A stretch of DNA of 18,545 nt from Thiodiazotropha sp037382205 (GTDB lineage: Bacteria > Pseudomonadota > Gammaproteobacteria > Chromatiales > Chromatiaceae). The stretch covers positions 1-18,545 of the forward strand of contig JARRQD010000020.1 in the NCBI GenBank assembly GCA_037382205.1, written 5' to 3'. Shown here one piece after another: positions 1-8,061 of this stretch; the first letter of the stretch is position 1, and each line of letters starts with the position of its first letter. Under the pieces are notes generated by a model, which was not told the origin of the DNA, did not search any database, and saw only the letters and a program-made list of their open reading frames with translations. Both the position numbers and the translations under genes were made by a program.

Positions 1-608
1 CAACTATCCGGTCTGTCAGTGTCAGCCAGATAGCCGAACATGGCAATCAATGTCCGGGTGCCTGCGTTGCGCCCGGCTTCAATATCCCGCTGGGCATCTC
101 CAACATAGAGGGTATGCTCAGGGCGGGCGCCAGACTCTCTGCAGGCCTGTAGAATAGGCTCTGGATGGGGTTTGGCGTAGCCGGTTGTATCACCGCTGAT
201 CACGCTTGAGGCACGTTGTCGGAGCCCCAGTTTTTGCATCAGTGGGTCTGTCAATCGGGCTGGCTTATTGGTGACTATGCCCCAGCGTATGGCCTGAGAT
301 TCCAATTTTTCCAACAGCTCAAGCATGCCATCAAATGGCCGGGTTCGCAGGGCAATATTCTGCAGGTAGAGATCGAGAAACTCGCTTTGTAGCGTACTAA
401 AATCGGGGTGCTCGGGATCAAATCCAAAACCGACCTGCAGCATTGCCCGACTGCCGTGTGAGACCGTTGGTCTGAACCGCTGAAACGAAATCGGCGCTCT
501 GCCGTGTCTCTCCAGCTGAAGATTCATGGTGTGGTGCAGATCCAGCGCCGTGTCGGCGAATGTGCCATCCAGATCGAACAGCACACACTCGGTGCGATTC
601 GGCTTAAT
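1..608 (-). CDS. mupP: HAD-family phosphatase, MupP/Gph type (partial, C-terminus off the window)
   Basis: Translating the minus strand from about 608 to 1 gives an uninterrupted HAD hydrolase. HAD motif I (VLFDLDGTFADTA) is at the N-terminus, motif II sits in GIVTNK, the motif III lysine in KPHPEP, and motif IV in VGDAQRDIEAGRNAGTRT. The frame is still open at base 1, so roughly the last 20 residues are probably missing. The family includes phosphoglycolate phosphatase (Gph) and MupP, the N-acetylmuramic acid 6-phosphate phosphatase of peptidoglycan recycling in Pseudomonas. The position directly downstream of ubiG matches the Pseudomonas mupP gene, which favours MupP by inference; substrate is not proven by sequence. 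The start is unclear: there is no in-frame ATG before motif I. Candidates are TTG at 635 (inside ubiG), ATT at 608 with AGGA eight bases upstream, or GTG at 584, the first codon of the core fold. Confidence 0.8.
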   Translation of the reverse strand, partial: MKPNRTECVLFDLDGTFADTALDLHHTMNLQLERHGRAPISFQRFRPTVSHGSRAMLQVGFGFDPEHPDFSTLQSEFLDLYLQNIALRTRPFDGMLELLEKLESQAIRWGIVTNKPARLTDPLMQKLGLRQRASSVISGDTTGYAKPHPEPILQACRESGARPEHTLYVGDAQRDIEAGRNAGTRTLIAMFGYLADTDRPDS

Positions 609-612
609 GTGA

Positions 613-1323
613 TTAATCCTGTTTGATTGTGGCAACCATATAGTTGACATCCACATCGTCACCAAGGCGATAGTGCTGGGTCAGTGGGTTGTAGCTGAGC
701 CCTTTGATATCCAGGCTCTCCAGTTCGGATTCCCTGATCCATGTGCCAAGCTCTGAAGGGCGGATAAATTTGGCGTAGTCATGGGTGCCTTTGGGCAGCA
801 AGTTAAGTAAGTATTCCGCGCCGACAATCGCAAACAGATAGGATTTGGGGTTTCTGTTGATGGTTGAGAAGAACAGATGGCCACCAGGTTTGACCAGCTT
901 GGCGCAAGCCTGGACAACGGAAGCCGGGTTAGGGACATGCTCCAGCATCTCCATACAGGTAATCAGGTCGAAAGAGGCGGGGCGCTCTTCAGCAAGGCGC
1001 TCCACTGGAATCCGTTCATAATTGACATCGAGTCCAGACTCCAGCAGATGTAACCTGGCCACCTGCAAGGGTGCTTCTCCCATATCGATTCCAGTAACCT
1101 GGGCACCACTGGCTGCCATGCTTTCAGAGAGGATACCGCCACCGCATCCCACATCGAGAACCTGTTTGCCTTCCAAAGAGGCGAACTCCTTGATATAGCC
1201 GAGGCGCAGCGGGTTGATCTCATGTAAGGGTTTGAATTCGCTATTGGGGTCCCACCAGCGAGAGGCGAGCTCCTCAAACTTGTTGACTTCCGAGTGATCG
1301 ACGTTGATCTGTTCCTGGTTCAT
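613..1323 (-). CDS. ubiG: Ubiquinone biosynthesis O-methyltransferase UbiG
   Basis: This 236-residue protein is a class I SAM-dependent methyltransferase. It carries out the two O-methylations of ubiquinone synthesis, in the UbiG family. SAM motif I (VLDVGCGGGILSE) is at residues 55-67, the acidic ribose-binding position is in VTGIDMG near 80, and the post-motif FDLITCMEMLEHVPNP (about 118-133) and KPGGHLFFSTINR (about 145-157) are typical. The N-terminal FEELASRWWDPNSEFKPLHEINP is a hallmark of UbiG proteins. The length matches the usual 230-245 residues. It lies 59 nt downstream of the deaminase gene and its end touches or overlaps the start of the phosphatase gene, so the three are probably co-transcribed on the minus strand, as in Pseudomonas. 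Confidence 0.95.
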   Translation of the reverse strand: MNQEQINVDHSEVNKFEELASRWWDPNSEFKPLHEINPLRLGYIKEFASLEGKQVLDVGCGGGILSESMAASGAQVTGIDMGEAPLQVARLHLLESGLDVNYERIPVERLAEERPASFDLITCMEMLEHVPNPASVVQACAKLVKPGGHLFFSTINRNPKSYLFAIVGAEYLLNLLPKGTHDYAKFIRPSELGTWIRESELESLDIKGLSYNPLTQHYRLGDDVDVNYMVATIKQD

Positions 1324-1382
1324 GGATCTTTGCTTAGGTTGGGTTGTGATAATCGGATTAGGTTACACATCAACGCACGGAT

Positions 1383-2723
1383 TTACGAGTCCCGCTGTGC
1401 TGAATCCGAGGCAGCGATTCGCTCAGCCCAAGATGACGCCTGTTTGACGAGCTGGGGTTGATTGAGGGTTGTCAAAGTGTGATTGCTGACCAGCTGCTGG
1501 CCAGCAACCCAAACATGACAGACCTGCTCCCGACCCGCTGCATAGACCAGTTGGGAGATTGGGTGATAGATTGGTTGTGTCGCGAGTCTGCTGAGATCGA
1601 CACTGATCATGTCGGCAGACTTACCAATCTCCAGTGACCCGGTAATCTCCTGCAATCCCAGCGCTTTGGCGCCATTGATGGTTGCCATGGAGAGCGCTCT
1701 GGCCGCCGGCACGGCACTGGCATCCACCGCCACACCTTTGGCAAGCAGCGCCGCCGTGTGCATCTCACTGAACATGTCCAGGTCGTTATTACTGGCCGCG
1801 CCATCGGTGCCCAGGGCGACATTGATGCCGGCCTGCATCAGCTGTTGTACCGGACAGAAGCCGCTGGCCAGTTTCAGATTGGATTCCGGGCAGTGCACCA
1901 CATGGGCGCCACTGGCAGCGAATCGCTCGATCTCTTGCGCTTCAAGATGGGTCATATGCACGGCGGCCAGAGCGGGTGACAGTAGCCCAAGCTCCTTGAG
2001 TCGCTGCATCGGTCGGTTGCCATGCTGCTGTTGACCTTGAACAATCTCATCTTGCGTCTCATGCAGGTGCATATGGATGGGGATCTCAAGTTCATCAGAG
2101 AGAATTGCGATCCGTTTAAGTAACTGATCACCTACTGAATAGGGGGCATGTGGGGCAAAAGCACTGTGAATCCTGTTGTTGTGACGAAACTGGTCATGTA
2201 CTTCCAGCCCCTTATGGATATAGTCGTCTCCATCAGCCGCCCAGGCGGATGGAAAATCGATGGCAATCAGTCCAACCACGGCTCGAATGCCCGCGTGGTT
2301 GGCGGCCCGGCCGGTGATGTCTGGAAAGAAGTACATGTCATTGAAACAGGTGGTGCCGCCCAGTAGCATCTCGGCAATCGCAAGTTGGGAGCCGTCATGA
2401 ATGAACTCTTCGCTGATCCACTGGGCTTCCGCAGGCCAGATATGTTCATTCAGCCATGTCATAAGTGGCAGGTCATCCGCTAGACCACGAAGCAGGCTCA
2501 TGGATGCGTGGGTATGGGCATTGATCAGACCAGGTATCAGTACCTGGCCAGGGAGATCGATGTTCTGCACTGGGTTCAACTCAGACTCAGCCTGGCTACG
2601 TGGCAGGATATGCGTTATTTGACCACCGCTGACAGCCAGACTGTGATGGGTAAGCACCTGATTTTCCGGTACAACCGGGATGATCCACTGCGCATGGATC
2701 AGAAGATCAACCTGTTGGGGCAT
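1383..2723 (-). CDS. mtaD: 5'-methylthioadenosine/S-adenosylhomocysteine deaminase type amidohydrolase (TRZ/ATZ family)
   Basis: A 446-residue metal-dependent amidohydrolase. The metal-site residues are visible: NAHTH (H70, H72), HMHLHE (H217-E222, with E222 the likely general acid/base), a further histidine around MTHLEA/VHCPESN (257-282) and the aspartate of GTDG (D307). It has the small N- and C-terminal beta-sandwich segments typical of the MTA/SAH deaminase branch (IPGLINAHTH; GKSADMISVDL). In Pseudomonas aeruginosa the gene at the equivalent position encodes methylthioadenosine deaminase, which converts MTA to methylthioinosine. The divergent neighbour here is mtnA, which uses methylthioribose 1-phosphate from the same salvage route, so an MTA deaminase role is a well-supported inference. 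Other purine or triazine amidohydrolases cannot be fully excluded. ATG at 2723 is the only sensible start; its Shine-Dalgarno is weak. Confidence 0.85.
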   Translation of the reverse strand: MPQQVDLLIHAQWIIPVVPENQVLTHHSLAVSGGQITHILPRSQAESELNPVQNIDLPGQVLIPGLINAHTHASMSLLRGLADDLPLMTWLNEHIWPAEAQWISEEFIHDGSQLAIAEMLLGGTTCFNDMYFFPDITGRAANHAGIRAVVGLIAIDFPSAWAADGDDYIHKGLEVHDQFRHNNRIHSAFAPHAPYSVGDQLLKRIAILSDELEIPIHMHLHETQDEIVQGQQQHGNRPMQRLKELGLLSPALAAVHMTHLEAQEIERFAASGAHVVHCPESNLKLASGFCPVQQLMQAGINVALGTDGAASNNDLDMFSEMHTAALLAKGVAVDASAVPAARALSMATINGAKALGLQEITGSLEIGKSADMISVDLSRLATQPIYHPISQLVYAAGREQVCHVWVAGQQLVSNHTLTTLNQPQLVKQASSWAERIAASDSAQRDS

Positions 2724-2764
2724 AGTTTTGCTTCATATCTGTTTGTTAAAAGAGAGCATGGCAT

Positions 2765-2794
2765 GTTAAAGCGGAAATATGCAATGCCTGACAA
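2765..2794 (-). promoter_or_regulatory. Candidate sigma70 promoter for the mtaD-ubiG-mupP operon
   Basis: Read on the minus strand, TTGTCA (2794-2789; 5/6 match to the -35 consensus) is followed after 18 nt by TTTAAC (2770-2765; 4/6 match to -10), about 40 nt upstream of the mtaD start. The 308-bp spacer 2724-3031 holds no gene. It must contain divergent promoters for mtaD and mtnA. On the mtnA side a TAATAT at 3008-3013 resembles a -10 box but I see no convincing -35. Confidence 0.35.
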
Positions 2795-3031
2795 GTCGAT
2801 GAAAAAATTTGATTTCGATCACACTGCTGTGTCATTAACGATCAATCTTCCCAGATACAGCCATCAAAAAACCTCTCCGGTGATGGAGTAGGGTTGAGAA
2901 GAGGGTGTGCATGAAGCGATTAATAGGCTGGTTTAGAAATATCCCATGGCGGTCAATTATGAGAGACTAAAGAACCTCAGATTTAAGTTACTTTTCATCA
3001 CCCAGAATAATATTTAAAGGTAGTATTGAAC

Positions 3032-4096
3032 ATGCAATCCCGCTTCGATCCTGATCAGGTAACAGCCGATGACGCCATCATCTGGCATGAGAATAGACTC
3101 TTTCTGCTGGATCAGAGAGTCCTGCCTGAGCAGGTCACTTTTGTGGCATTGAATAGCGCCACGGAGACCGCCAAGGCGATATCCGAAATGGTGGTTCGAG
3201 GTGCCCCGGCAATCGGTGTAACGGCCGCCTATGGAATGGTTCTGGCGGCACGCCAGGCATTTGAATCGAATGCCAGCCAATGGCGTGCCAACATGCTGGA
3301 TGAGGTGGATGAATTACGTCGCTCCAGGCCGACTGCGGTGAATCTGTTCTGGGCCATTGAGCGAATGTTACGCTTGATCGAGGCGCTGCCCGGTGAGGGA
3401 GATCCCTCTGAGCTGTTGCTGGATGAAGCCAAAGCGATCCATCAGCAGGATATCGCCGCCAACCGAACCATGGGTGATCTCGGTGCTGAATTGATCTCAT
3501 CAGGGTCCAGGGTGATTACCCATTGCAATGCGGGGGCATTGGCAACCGGTGGTTATGGCACTGCCCTGGGGGTTATCCGCTCGGCGTTCACTCATGGAAA
3601 ACTGACCAGAGTCTATGCGGATGAGACCCGCCCCTGGCTGCAGGGAGCAAGACTGACCGCCTGGGAGTTGCTGCAGGACAAGATCCCGGTAACCCTGCTC
3701 GCCGATGGGGCCGCGGCCAGTCTGATGCGCCAGGGAGAGGTTGACTGGGTGATTGTCGGCTCAGACCGGATTGCCGCCAATGGGGATGTGGCAAACAAGA
3801 TCGGCACCTATCATCTGGCTGTTGCGGCCAAGTACCACAACCTGAAAGTCATGGTTGTGGCGCCCACCTCGACCATCGATCTGTCACTGCCCAGCGGCGA
3901 ACAGATACCGATAGAGGTGAGAGATGGCGCAGAGATCGAAAGCTGCGGTAGATGGCGCGTTGCGGCAACTGGCGTGAAGGTATGGAATCCCGTGTTTGAT
4001 GTCACACCGGCTGGGTTGGTGGATGCAATCGTCACAGAGAAGGGAGTTGTTCATGCGCCAAATAGAGAAAAGATGCAGAATTTGATGATTAATTGA
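3032..4096 (+). CDS. mtnA: Methylthioribose-1-phosphate isomerase
   Basis: A 354-residue aldose-ketose isomerase of the eIF2B-like MtnA family. It converts 5-methylthioribose 1-phosphate to 5-methylthioribulose 1-phosphate in methionine salvage. Diagnostic motifs are RGAPAIGVTAAYG (56-68), THCNAGALATGGYGTALG with the catalytic cysteine C165, ADETRPWLQGARLTAWEL (196-213), GSDRIAANGDVANKIGTY with the catalytic aspartate D245, and NPVFDVTP near the C-terminus. ATG at 3032 is chosen; an in-frame TTG two codons upstream (3026) is also possible because AAAGG at 3016-3020 fits either. It is transcribed away from the MTA deaminase gene, as in Pseudomonas, and closes with an intrinsic terminator, so it is probably monocistronic. 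Confidence 0.95.
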   Translation: MQSRFDPDQVTADDAIIWHENRLFLLDQRVLPEQVTFVALNSATETAKAISEMVVRGAPAIGVTAAYGMVLAARQAFESNASQWRANMLDEVDELRRSRPTAVNLFWAIERMLRLIEALPGEGDPSELLLDEAKAIHQQDIAANRTMGDLGAELISSGSRVITHCNAGALATGGYGTALGVIRSAFTHGKLTRVYADETRPWLQGARLTAWELLQDKIPVTLLADGAAASLMRQGEVDWVIVGSDRIAANGDVANKIGTYHLAVAAKYHNLKVMVVAPTSTIDLSLPSGEQIPIEVRDGAEIESCGRWRVAATGVKVWNPVFDVTPAGLVDAIVTEKGVVHAPNREKMQNLMIN

Positions 4097-4110
4097 CCTG
4101 AGAGGCCCTT

Positions 4111-4134
4111 AAAACGGATTTCAGCCGTTTTTTA
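4111..4134 (+). terminator. Intrinsic terminator after mtnA
   Basis: Inverted repeat AAAACGG (4111-4117) / CCGTTTT (4125-4131) with the 7-nt loop ATTTCAG, running into a T tract (TTTTTT to 4133). It lies 15 nt after the mtnA stop and insulates gyrA from mtnA transcription. Confidence 0.75.
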
Positions 4135-4137
4135 TAC

Positions 4138-4166
4138 AACACAGTATCGGGGGACTGTGGTACACT
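4138..4166 (+). promoter_or_regulatory. Candidate extended -10 promoter of gyrA
   Basis: TGgTACACT at 4158-4166 is an extended -10 element (TGn followed by a 4/6 match to TATAAT). No good -35 stands 17 nt upstream, as is common for extended -10 promoters. It lies about 95 nt before the gyrA start and just after the mtnA terminator, so a gyrA promoter is expected here. Confidence 0.45.
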
Positions 4167-4262
4167 CTGCTTTTTTCTGACGCCCTACAGAGCTTTCAGG
4201 TAGCAATTTGCCAATCGCTTGCCGACCAGCCTGGGCAATATTAGAGAAGCCAGCCTTAACTC

Positions 4263-6845
4263 ATGACAGAATTCGCAAAAGAAGTACTCCCCGTCAATCT
4301 CGAAGACGAGATGCAACAATCCTATCTGGCTTATGCCATGAGCGTGATCGTAGGCCGCGCGCTCCCTGATGTCCGTGACGGGCTGAAACCCGTGCATCGT
4401 CGTGTCCTCTATGCAATGAGTGAGCTGGGTAACGACTGGAATAAGGCCTATAAAAAGTCAGCGCGTATCGTCGGTGATGTGATCGGTAAATACCATCCCC
4501 ATGGTGATACGGCAGTCTATGACACCATCGTTCGCATGGCCCAGCCATTCTCCATGCGCTACATGCTGATTGATGGGCAGGGTAACTTCGGTTCAGTGGA
4601 TGGTGATTCACCGGCGGCGATGCGATACACCGAAGTTCGCATGGCGCGCATCGCCCATACCATGCTCGATGATCTCGATAAGGAGACGGTGGATTTCATT
4701 GCCAACTATGATGAGACCGAGCATGAACCCTCCGTACTGCCGGCGCGGATTCCCAACTTGCTGGTGAATGGCTCAGCCGGTATTGCGGTCGGAATGGCCA
4801 CCAATGTGCCACCTCACAACCTCACTGAGGTGATCAATGCCTGTGTGGCGCTGATCGACAATCCCGATAGCTCCATCGATCAGCTGATGAACCATCTACC
4901 GGGCCCCGATTTCCCCACTGCCGGTTTGATCAACGGCGCCACCGGTATTCACGAGGCCTACCATACTGGCCGAGGCCGCATCTATATGCGTGCCCGTAGT
5001 GAGATTGAAACCGATGAGAGCAATGGCAAGCAGACCATTATCGTCAATGAGCTGCCTTACCAGATCAACAAGGCCCGGCTGATCGAGAAGATTGCCGAGC
5101 TGGTCAAAGACAAACGTATCGAAGGTATTACTGAACTGCGTGACGAATCCGATAAGGATGGCATGCGCATCGTCATCGAACTGCGTCGCGGTGAAGTGGC
5201 TGAAGTGGTGCTCAACAACCTCTATCAGCAGACCGCCATGCAGAGTGTCTTCGGCATCAACATGGTGGCCCTGGTAGATGGTCGGCCGAGGCTGCTTAAC
5301 CTCAAACAGTTGCTTGAATTTTTCATTCGTCACCGTCGCGAAGTGGTGACCCGCAGAACGCTTTATGAATTGCGCAAAGCCAGGGCACGGGCCCATGTGT
5401 TGGAAGGCTTGGCAGTGGCGCTGGCAAACATCGATGAGGTGATCCAGCTGATCAAACAGGCGGCCAGTCCGGCTGAGGCGAAAAGAGGCTTGTTGGCACA
5501 GTGCTGGAAGTCCGGTGCCGTTGAAGCGATGCTCGATCGCGCCGGTGCATCCTCAACCCGACCTGAAGAGTTGACCGATGAGTTCGGCTTAACGGAAGCG
5601 GGCTACCGTCTGACCGAAGTCCAGGCACAGGCCATTCTGGAATTGAAACTGCATCGGCTGACCGGTCTTGAGCAGGACAAGATCATCAAGGAGTATGAGG
5701 AACTGCTTGAGAAGATTGCCGATCTGCTCGATATCCTGGGTAATCCTGATCGCCTGATGCAGGTGATTCGCGATGAGTTGATCGAGATTATCGAGCAGTA
5801 TGGCGATGAGCGTCGCACCGAGATCATCCAGACCCGTCTCGATCTGACCCTGGAGGATCTGATTACCGAAGAGGATGTAGTGGTCACCCTCTCTCATGCG
5901 GGCTATGCCAAGGCCCAACCGGTGAGCACCTATCAGGCTCAGCGAAGGGGCGGTAAGGGTAAAGTGGCGACGGCCACCAAGGATGAGGATTTCGTCGACA
6001 AACTGTTCGTTGCCAGTACCCACGACACCATCCTCTGCTTCTCCAACCAGGGCAAAGTTTACTGGCTGAAAGTCTATGAACTGCCCCAGGCAGGTCGCAA
6101 CGCCCGCGGCAAGCCGATCGTCAATCTGCTGCCGCTGGAGAGTGAGGAGCAGATCAATGCGATTTTGCCGGTGAGAGAGTATCAAGACGACCGTTATGTC
6201 TTCATGGCGACCAGTTCCGGTACAGTCAAGAAAACCTCACTTGAAGCCTTCTCCAGGCCGCGAGCGAACGGCATCATCGCCGTCGATCTGAGAGATGGTG
6301 ATAAGCTGGTCGGTGTCTCGGTAACCGATGGTGAGCAGGACATCCTGCTGTTCAGCAGCAGCGGTAAAGCGGTGCGCTTTTCTGAATCCAACGTACGGCC
6401 GATGGGGCGTACAGCCTGCGGTGTACGTGGTATTCGCCTGGAAGATGAACATAAACTGGTATCGCTGATCGTCGCCTCAGAAGGGGATGTGTTGACCGTG
6501 ACTGAGAATGGTTATGGTAAGCGTACGGCCATCAAGGAGTATCCGGTGCATGGCCGGGGTGGACAGGGTGTCATCTCGATCCAGACCTCGGAACGCAATG
6601 GCGATGTGGTTGGAGCGGTTCAGGTGATCGACGAGGATGAAGTAATGATGATTACCGATGGGGGCACTTTAGTGCGTAATCGGGTTGCGGAAGTCTCTCA
6701 AATGGGGCGCAACACCCAAGGGGTGATCATGATCAGACTCAGTAAAAAAGAGAAACTGATCGGTATTGAGCGAGTTGAAAATCTTGAAGGTGAAACCGAT
6801 GACGAGGCTGATCAGGATGGCTCAGCCGAGGACACAGAGGAATAA
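4263..6845 (+). CDS. gyrA: DNA gyrase subunit A
   Basis: The 860-residue A subunit of gyrase (E. coli 875) cuts and rejoins DNA in the A2B2 complex and introduces negative supercoils. The active-site tyrosine is Y122 in AAMRYTEVR. The quinolone-determining region reads HPHGDTAVYDTIVRMAQP (78-95), with Thr83 and Asp87. The GyrA-box QRRGGKG is at 560-566, at the start of the DNA-wrapping beta-pinwheel, which marks the protein as gyrase rather than ParC. The C-terminus ends in a short acidic tail (about 842-860) typical of gammaproteobacterial GyrA. No intein or frameshift is seen. Thr83 is the natural residue in some gammaproteobacteria (for example P. aeruginosa), so it is not itself evidence of acquired change. 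The gene heads the serC-to-cmk cluster but is separated from it by a hairpin. Confidence 0.98.
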   Translation: MTEFAKEVLPVNLEDEMQQSYLAYAMSVIVGRALPDVRDGLKPVHRRVLYAMSELGNDWNKAYKKSARIVGDVIGKYHPHGDTAVYDTIVRMAQPFSMRYMLIDGQGNFGSVDGDSPAAMRYTEVRMARIAHTMLDDLDKETVDFIANYDETEHEPSVLPARIPNLLVNGSAGIAVGMATNVPPHNLTEVINACVALIDNPDSSIDQLMNHLPGPDFPTAGLINGATGIHEAYHTGRGRIYMRARSEIETDESNGKQTIIVNELPYQINKARLIEKIAELVKDKRIEGITELRDESDKDGMRIVIELRRGEVAEVVLNNLYQQTAMQSVFGINMVALVDGRPRLLNLKQLLEFFIRHRREVVTRRTLYELRKARARAHVLEGLAVALANIDEVIQLIKQAASPAEAKRGLLAQCWKSGAVEAMLDRAGASSTRPEELTDEFGLTEAGYRLTEVQAQAILELKLHRLTGLEQDKIIKEYEELLEKIADLLDILGNPDRLMQVIRDELIEIIEQYGDERRTEIIQTRLDLTLEDLITEEDVVVTLSHAGYAKAQPVSTYQAQRRGGKGKVATATKDEDFVDKLFVASTHDTILCFSNQGKVYWLKVYELPQAGRNARGKPIVNLLPLESEEQINAILPVREYQDDRYVFMATSSGTVKKTSLEAFSRPRANGIIAVDLRDGDKLVGVSVTDGEQDILLFSSSGKAVRFSESNVRPMGRTACGVRGIRLEDEHKLVSLIVASEGDVLTVTENGYGKRTAIKEYPVHGRGGQGVISIQTSERNGDVVGAVQVIDEDEVMMITDGGTLVRNRVAEVSQMGRNTQGVIMIRLSKKEKLIGIERVENLEGETDDEADQDGSAEDTEE

Positions 6846-6875
6846 TCGGAATTTTCACAGGGAAACTATCTTTAA

Positions 6876-6909
6876 GGGCCGGCAGATTTCACGCTCGGCC
6901 CCGTTTTTC
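6876..6909 (+). terminator. Hairpin with T tract between gyrA and serC
   Basis: GGGCCG (6876-6881) pairs with CGGCCC (6896-6901) around a 14-nt loop, followed by CGTTTTT (6902-6908). It is a plausible intrinsic or partial terminator at the end of gyrA. The large loop and the two bases before the T run make it weaker than the terminators after mtnA and cmk, so some read-through into serC is likely. Confidence 0.55.
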
Positions 6910-6931
6910 ACAGCAAACTTGAGAGGCTAAG

Positions 6932-8014
6932 ATGTCACGAGTCTTTAATTTCAGCGCCGGACCGGCGATGTTGCCGGAAGCGGTTTTACAGCAGGCACAG
7001 CAAGAGATGCTGGATTGGCATGGCGCTGGTATGTCGGTGATGGAGATGAGTCACCGGGGAAAGGAGTTTATGTCGATTGCGGAACAGGCTGAAGCGGATC
7101 TACGCAGCCTGTTGAAAATTCCGGATAACTATAAAGTGCTGTTTCTGCAGGGCGGCGCTTCCAGTCAGTTTGCCATGATTCCGATGAATCTGGCGAGCGG
7201 TAAGGGTAAAGTGGACTACATCAATACCGGTTCCTGGTCGAAAAAAGCGATTGCAGAGGCAAAGCGTTTTGCTGATGTGAATATTGCGGCAACCACCGAA
7301 GCGTCTAAATTCACCACGACACCAGATCAGTCCGAGCTGCAGCTCAGTGGTGATGCGGCCTATGTGCACTACACCCCCAATGAGACGATTCAGGGGGTTG
7401 AGTTCCCCTATATCCCTGATACAGGAGAGGTGCCGCTGATTGCCGACTTCTCATCAACCATTCTCTCCAGACCTATCGATGTTACCAACTATGGGATCAT
7501 CTATGCTGGTGCGCAGAAGAATATCGGACCGGCCGGTTTGACCCTGGTGATCATTCGTGAGGATCTGATCGGCCAGGCTGGGGACGATACCCCAGTGATG
7601 TTCCAATACGCCACCCATAGCGACAACGGCTCAATGTACAACACCCCGCCAACCTACGGCTGGTATCTGGCCGGACTGGTCTTTAAGTGGCTGCAGGATC
7701 GAGGTGGTTTGGACGCCATGGCGGAAGTGAACCAGCGCAAGTCCGCCGCACTCTACAGCGCCATTGATAACTCAGATTTTTATGCTAATCCGGTTAGTCC
7801 TGAGAGTCGCTCCTGGATGAATGTGCCGTTTACCCTGGCAAATGCTGATCTGGACAGCAAATTCCTCGAAGGCGCCAGTGCAGAGGGTCTCAAAACCCTG
7901 AAAGGACACCGCTCCGTGGGGGGCATGCGGGCCAGTATCTACAACGCGATGCCAGAGCAGGGTGTTCAGGCATTAATCGACTATATGGCTGAATTTGAAC
8001 GGGTGAACGGATAA
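6932..8014 (+). CDS. serC: Phosphoserine aminotransferase
   Basis: A 360-residue class V aminotransferase. It converts 3-phosphohydroxypyruvate and glutamate to phosphoserine, and also acts on 4-phosphohydroxy-threonine precursors in pyridoxal phosphate synthesis. The family signature FNFSAGPAMLP is at 5-15, the substrate-binding SHRGKEF at 40-46, LQGGASSQF at 72-80, and the PLP lysine K196 lies in YAGAQKNIGPAG. GSWSKKAI (100-107), HYTPNETIQGVEF and the C-terminal KGHRSVGGMRASIYNAMP are also conserved. GAGAGG upstream of the ATG is a good ribosome-binding site. It starts the amino acid part of the cluster and is followed 47 nt later by the previous enzyme of the same pathway. Confidence 0.97.
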   Translation: MSRVFNFSAGPAMLPEAVLQQAQQEMLDWHGAGMSVMEMSHRGKEFMSIAEQAEADLRSLLKIPDNYKVLFLQGGASSQFAMIPMNLASGKGKVDYINTGSWSKKAIAEAKRFADVNIAATTEASKFTTTPDQSELQLSGDAAYVHYTPNETIQGVEFPYIPDTGEVPLIADFSSTILSRPIDVTNYGIIYAGAQKNIGPAGLTLVIIREDLIGQAGDDTPVMFQYATHSDNGSMYNTPPTYGWYLAGLVFKWLQDRGGLDAMAEVNQRKSAALYSAIDNSDFYANPVSPESRSWMNVPFTLANADLDSKFLEGASAEGLKTLKGHRSVGGMRASIYNAMPEQGVQALIDYMAEFERVNG

Positions 8015-8021
8015 TCCGTCA

Positions 8022-8038
8022 ACGCACAGGCAGTGCGT
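8022..8038 (+). other. Small intercistronic hairpin between serC and serA
   Basis: ACGCAC (8022-8027) / GTGCGT (8033-8038) with a 5-nt loop and no T tract. It could be an mRNA processing or stability site; at this length a chance occurrence is possible. Confidence 0.3.
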
Positions 8039-8061
8039 AAATCAGAAACAAGAGAGATAGC

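Noticed and set aside
2508..2891. 127-codon plus-strand frame spanning the 5' end of mtaD and the divergent spacer
   Set aside because: About half of it is antisense to mtaD and the rest crosses the promoter region; no family resemblance or ribosome-binding site.
4509..4523. GyrA Thr83 as an acquired quinolone-resistance change
   Set aside because: Thr is the normal residue at this position in several gammaproteobacteria, and without the wild-type relative nothing can be concluded.
4896..5396. 166-codon open frame on the minus strand inside gyrA
   Set aside because: Antisense shadow of gyrA, with no ribosome-binding site or recognisable domain.
5589..6185. 198-codon open frame on the minus strand inside gyrA
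   Set aside because: It lies wholly antisense to the well-conserved gyrA frame; long antisense frames are common over strongly biased genes and the translation resembles no family.
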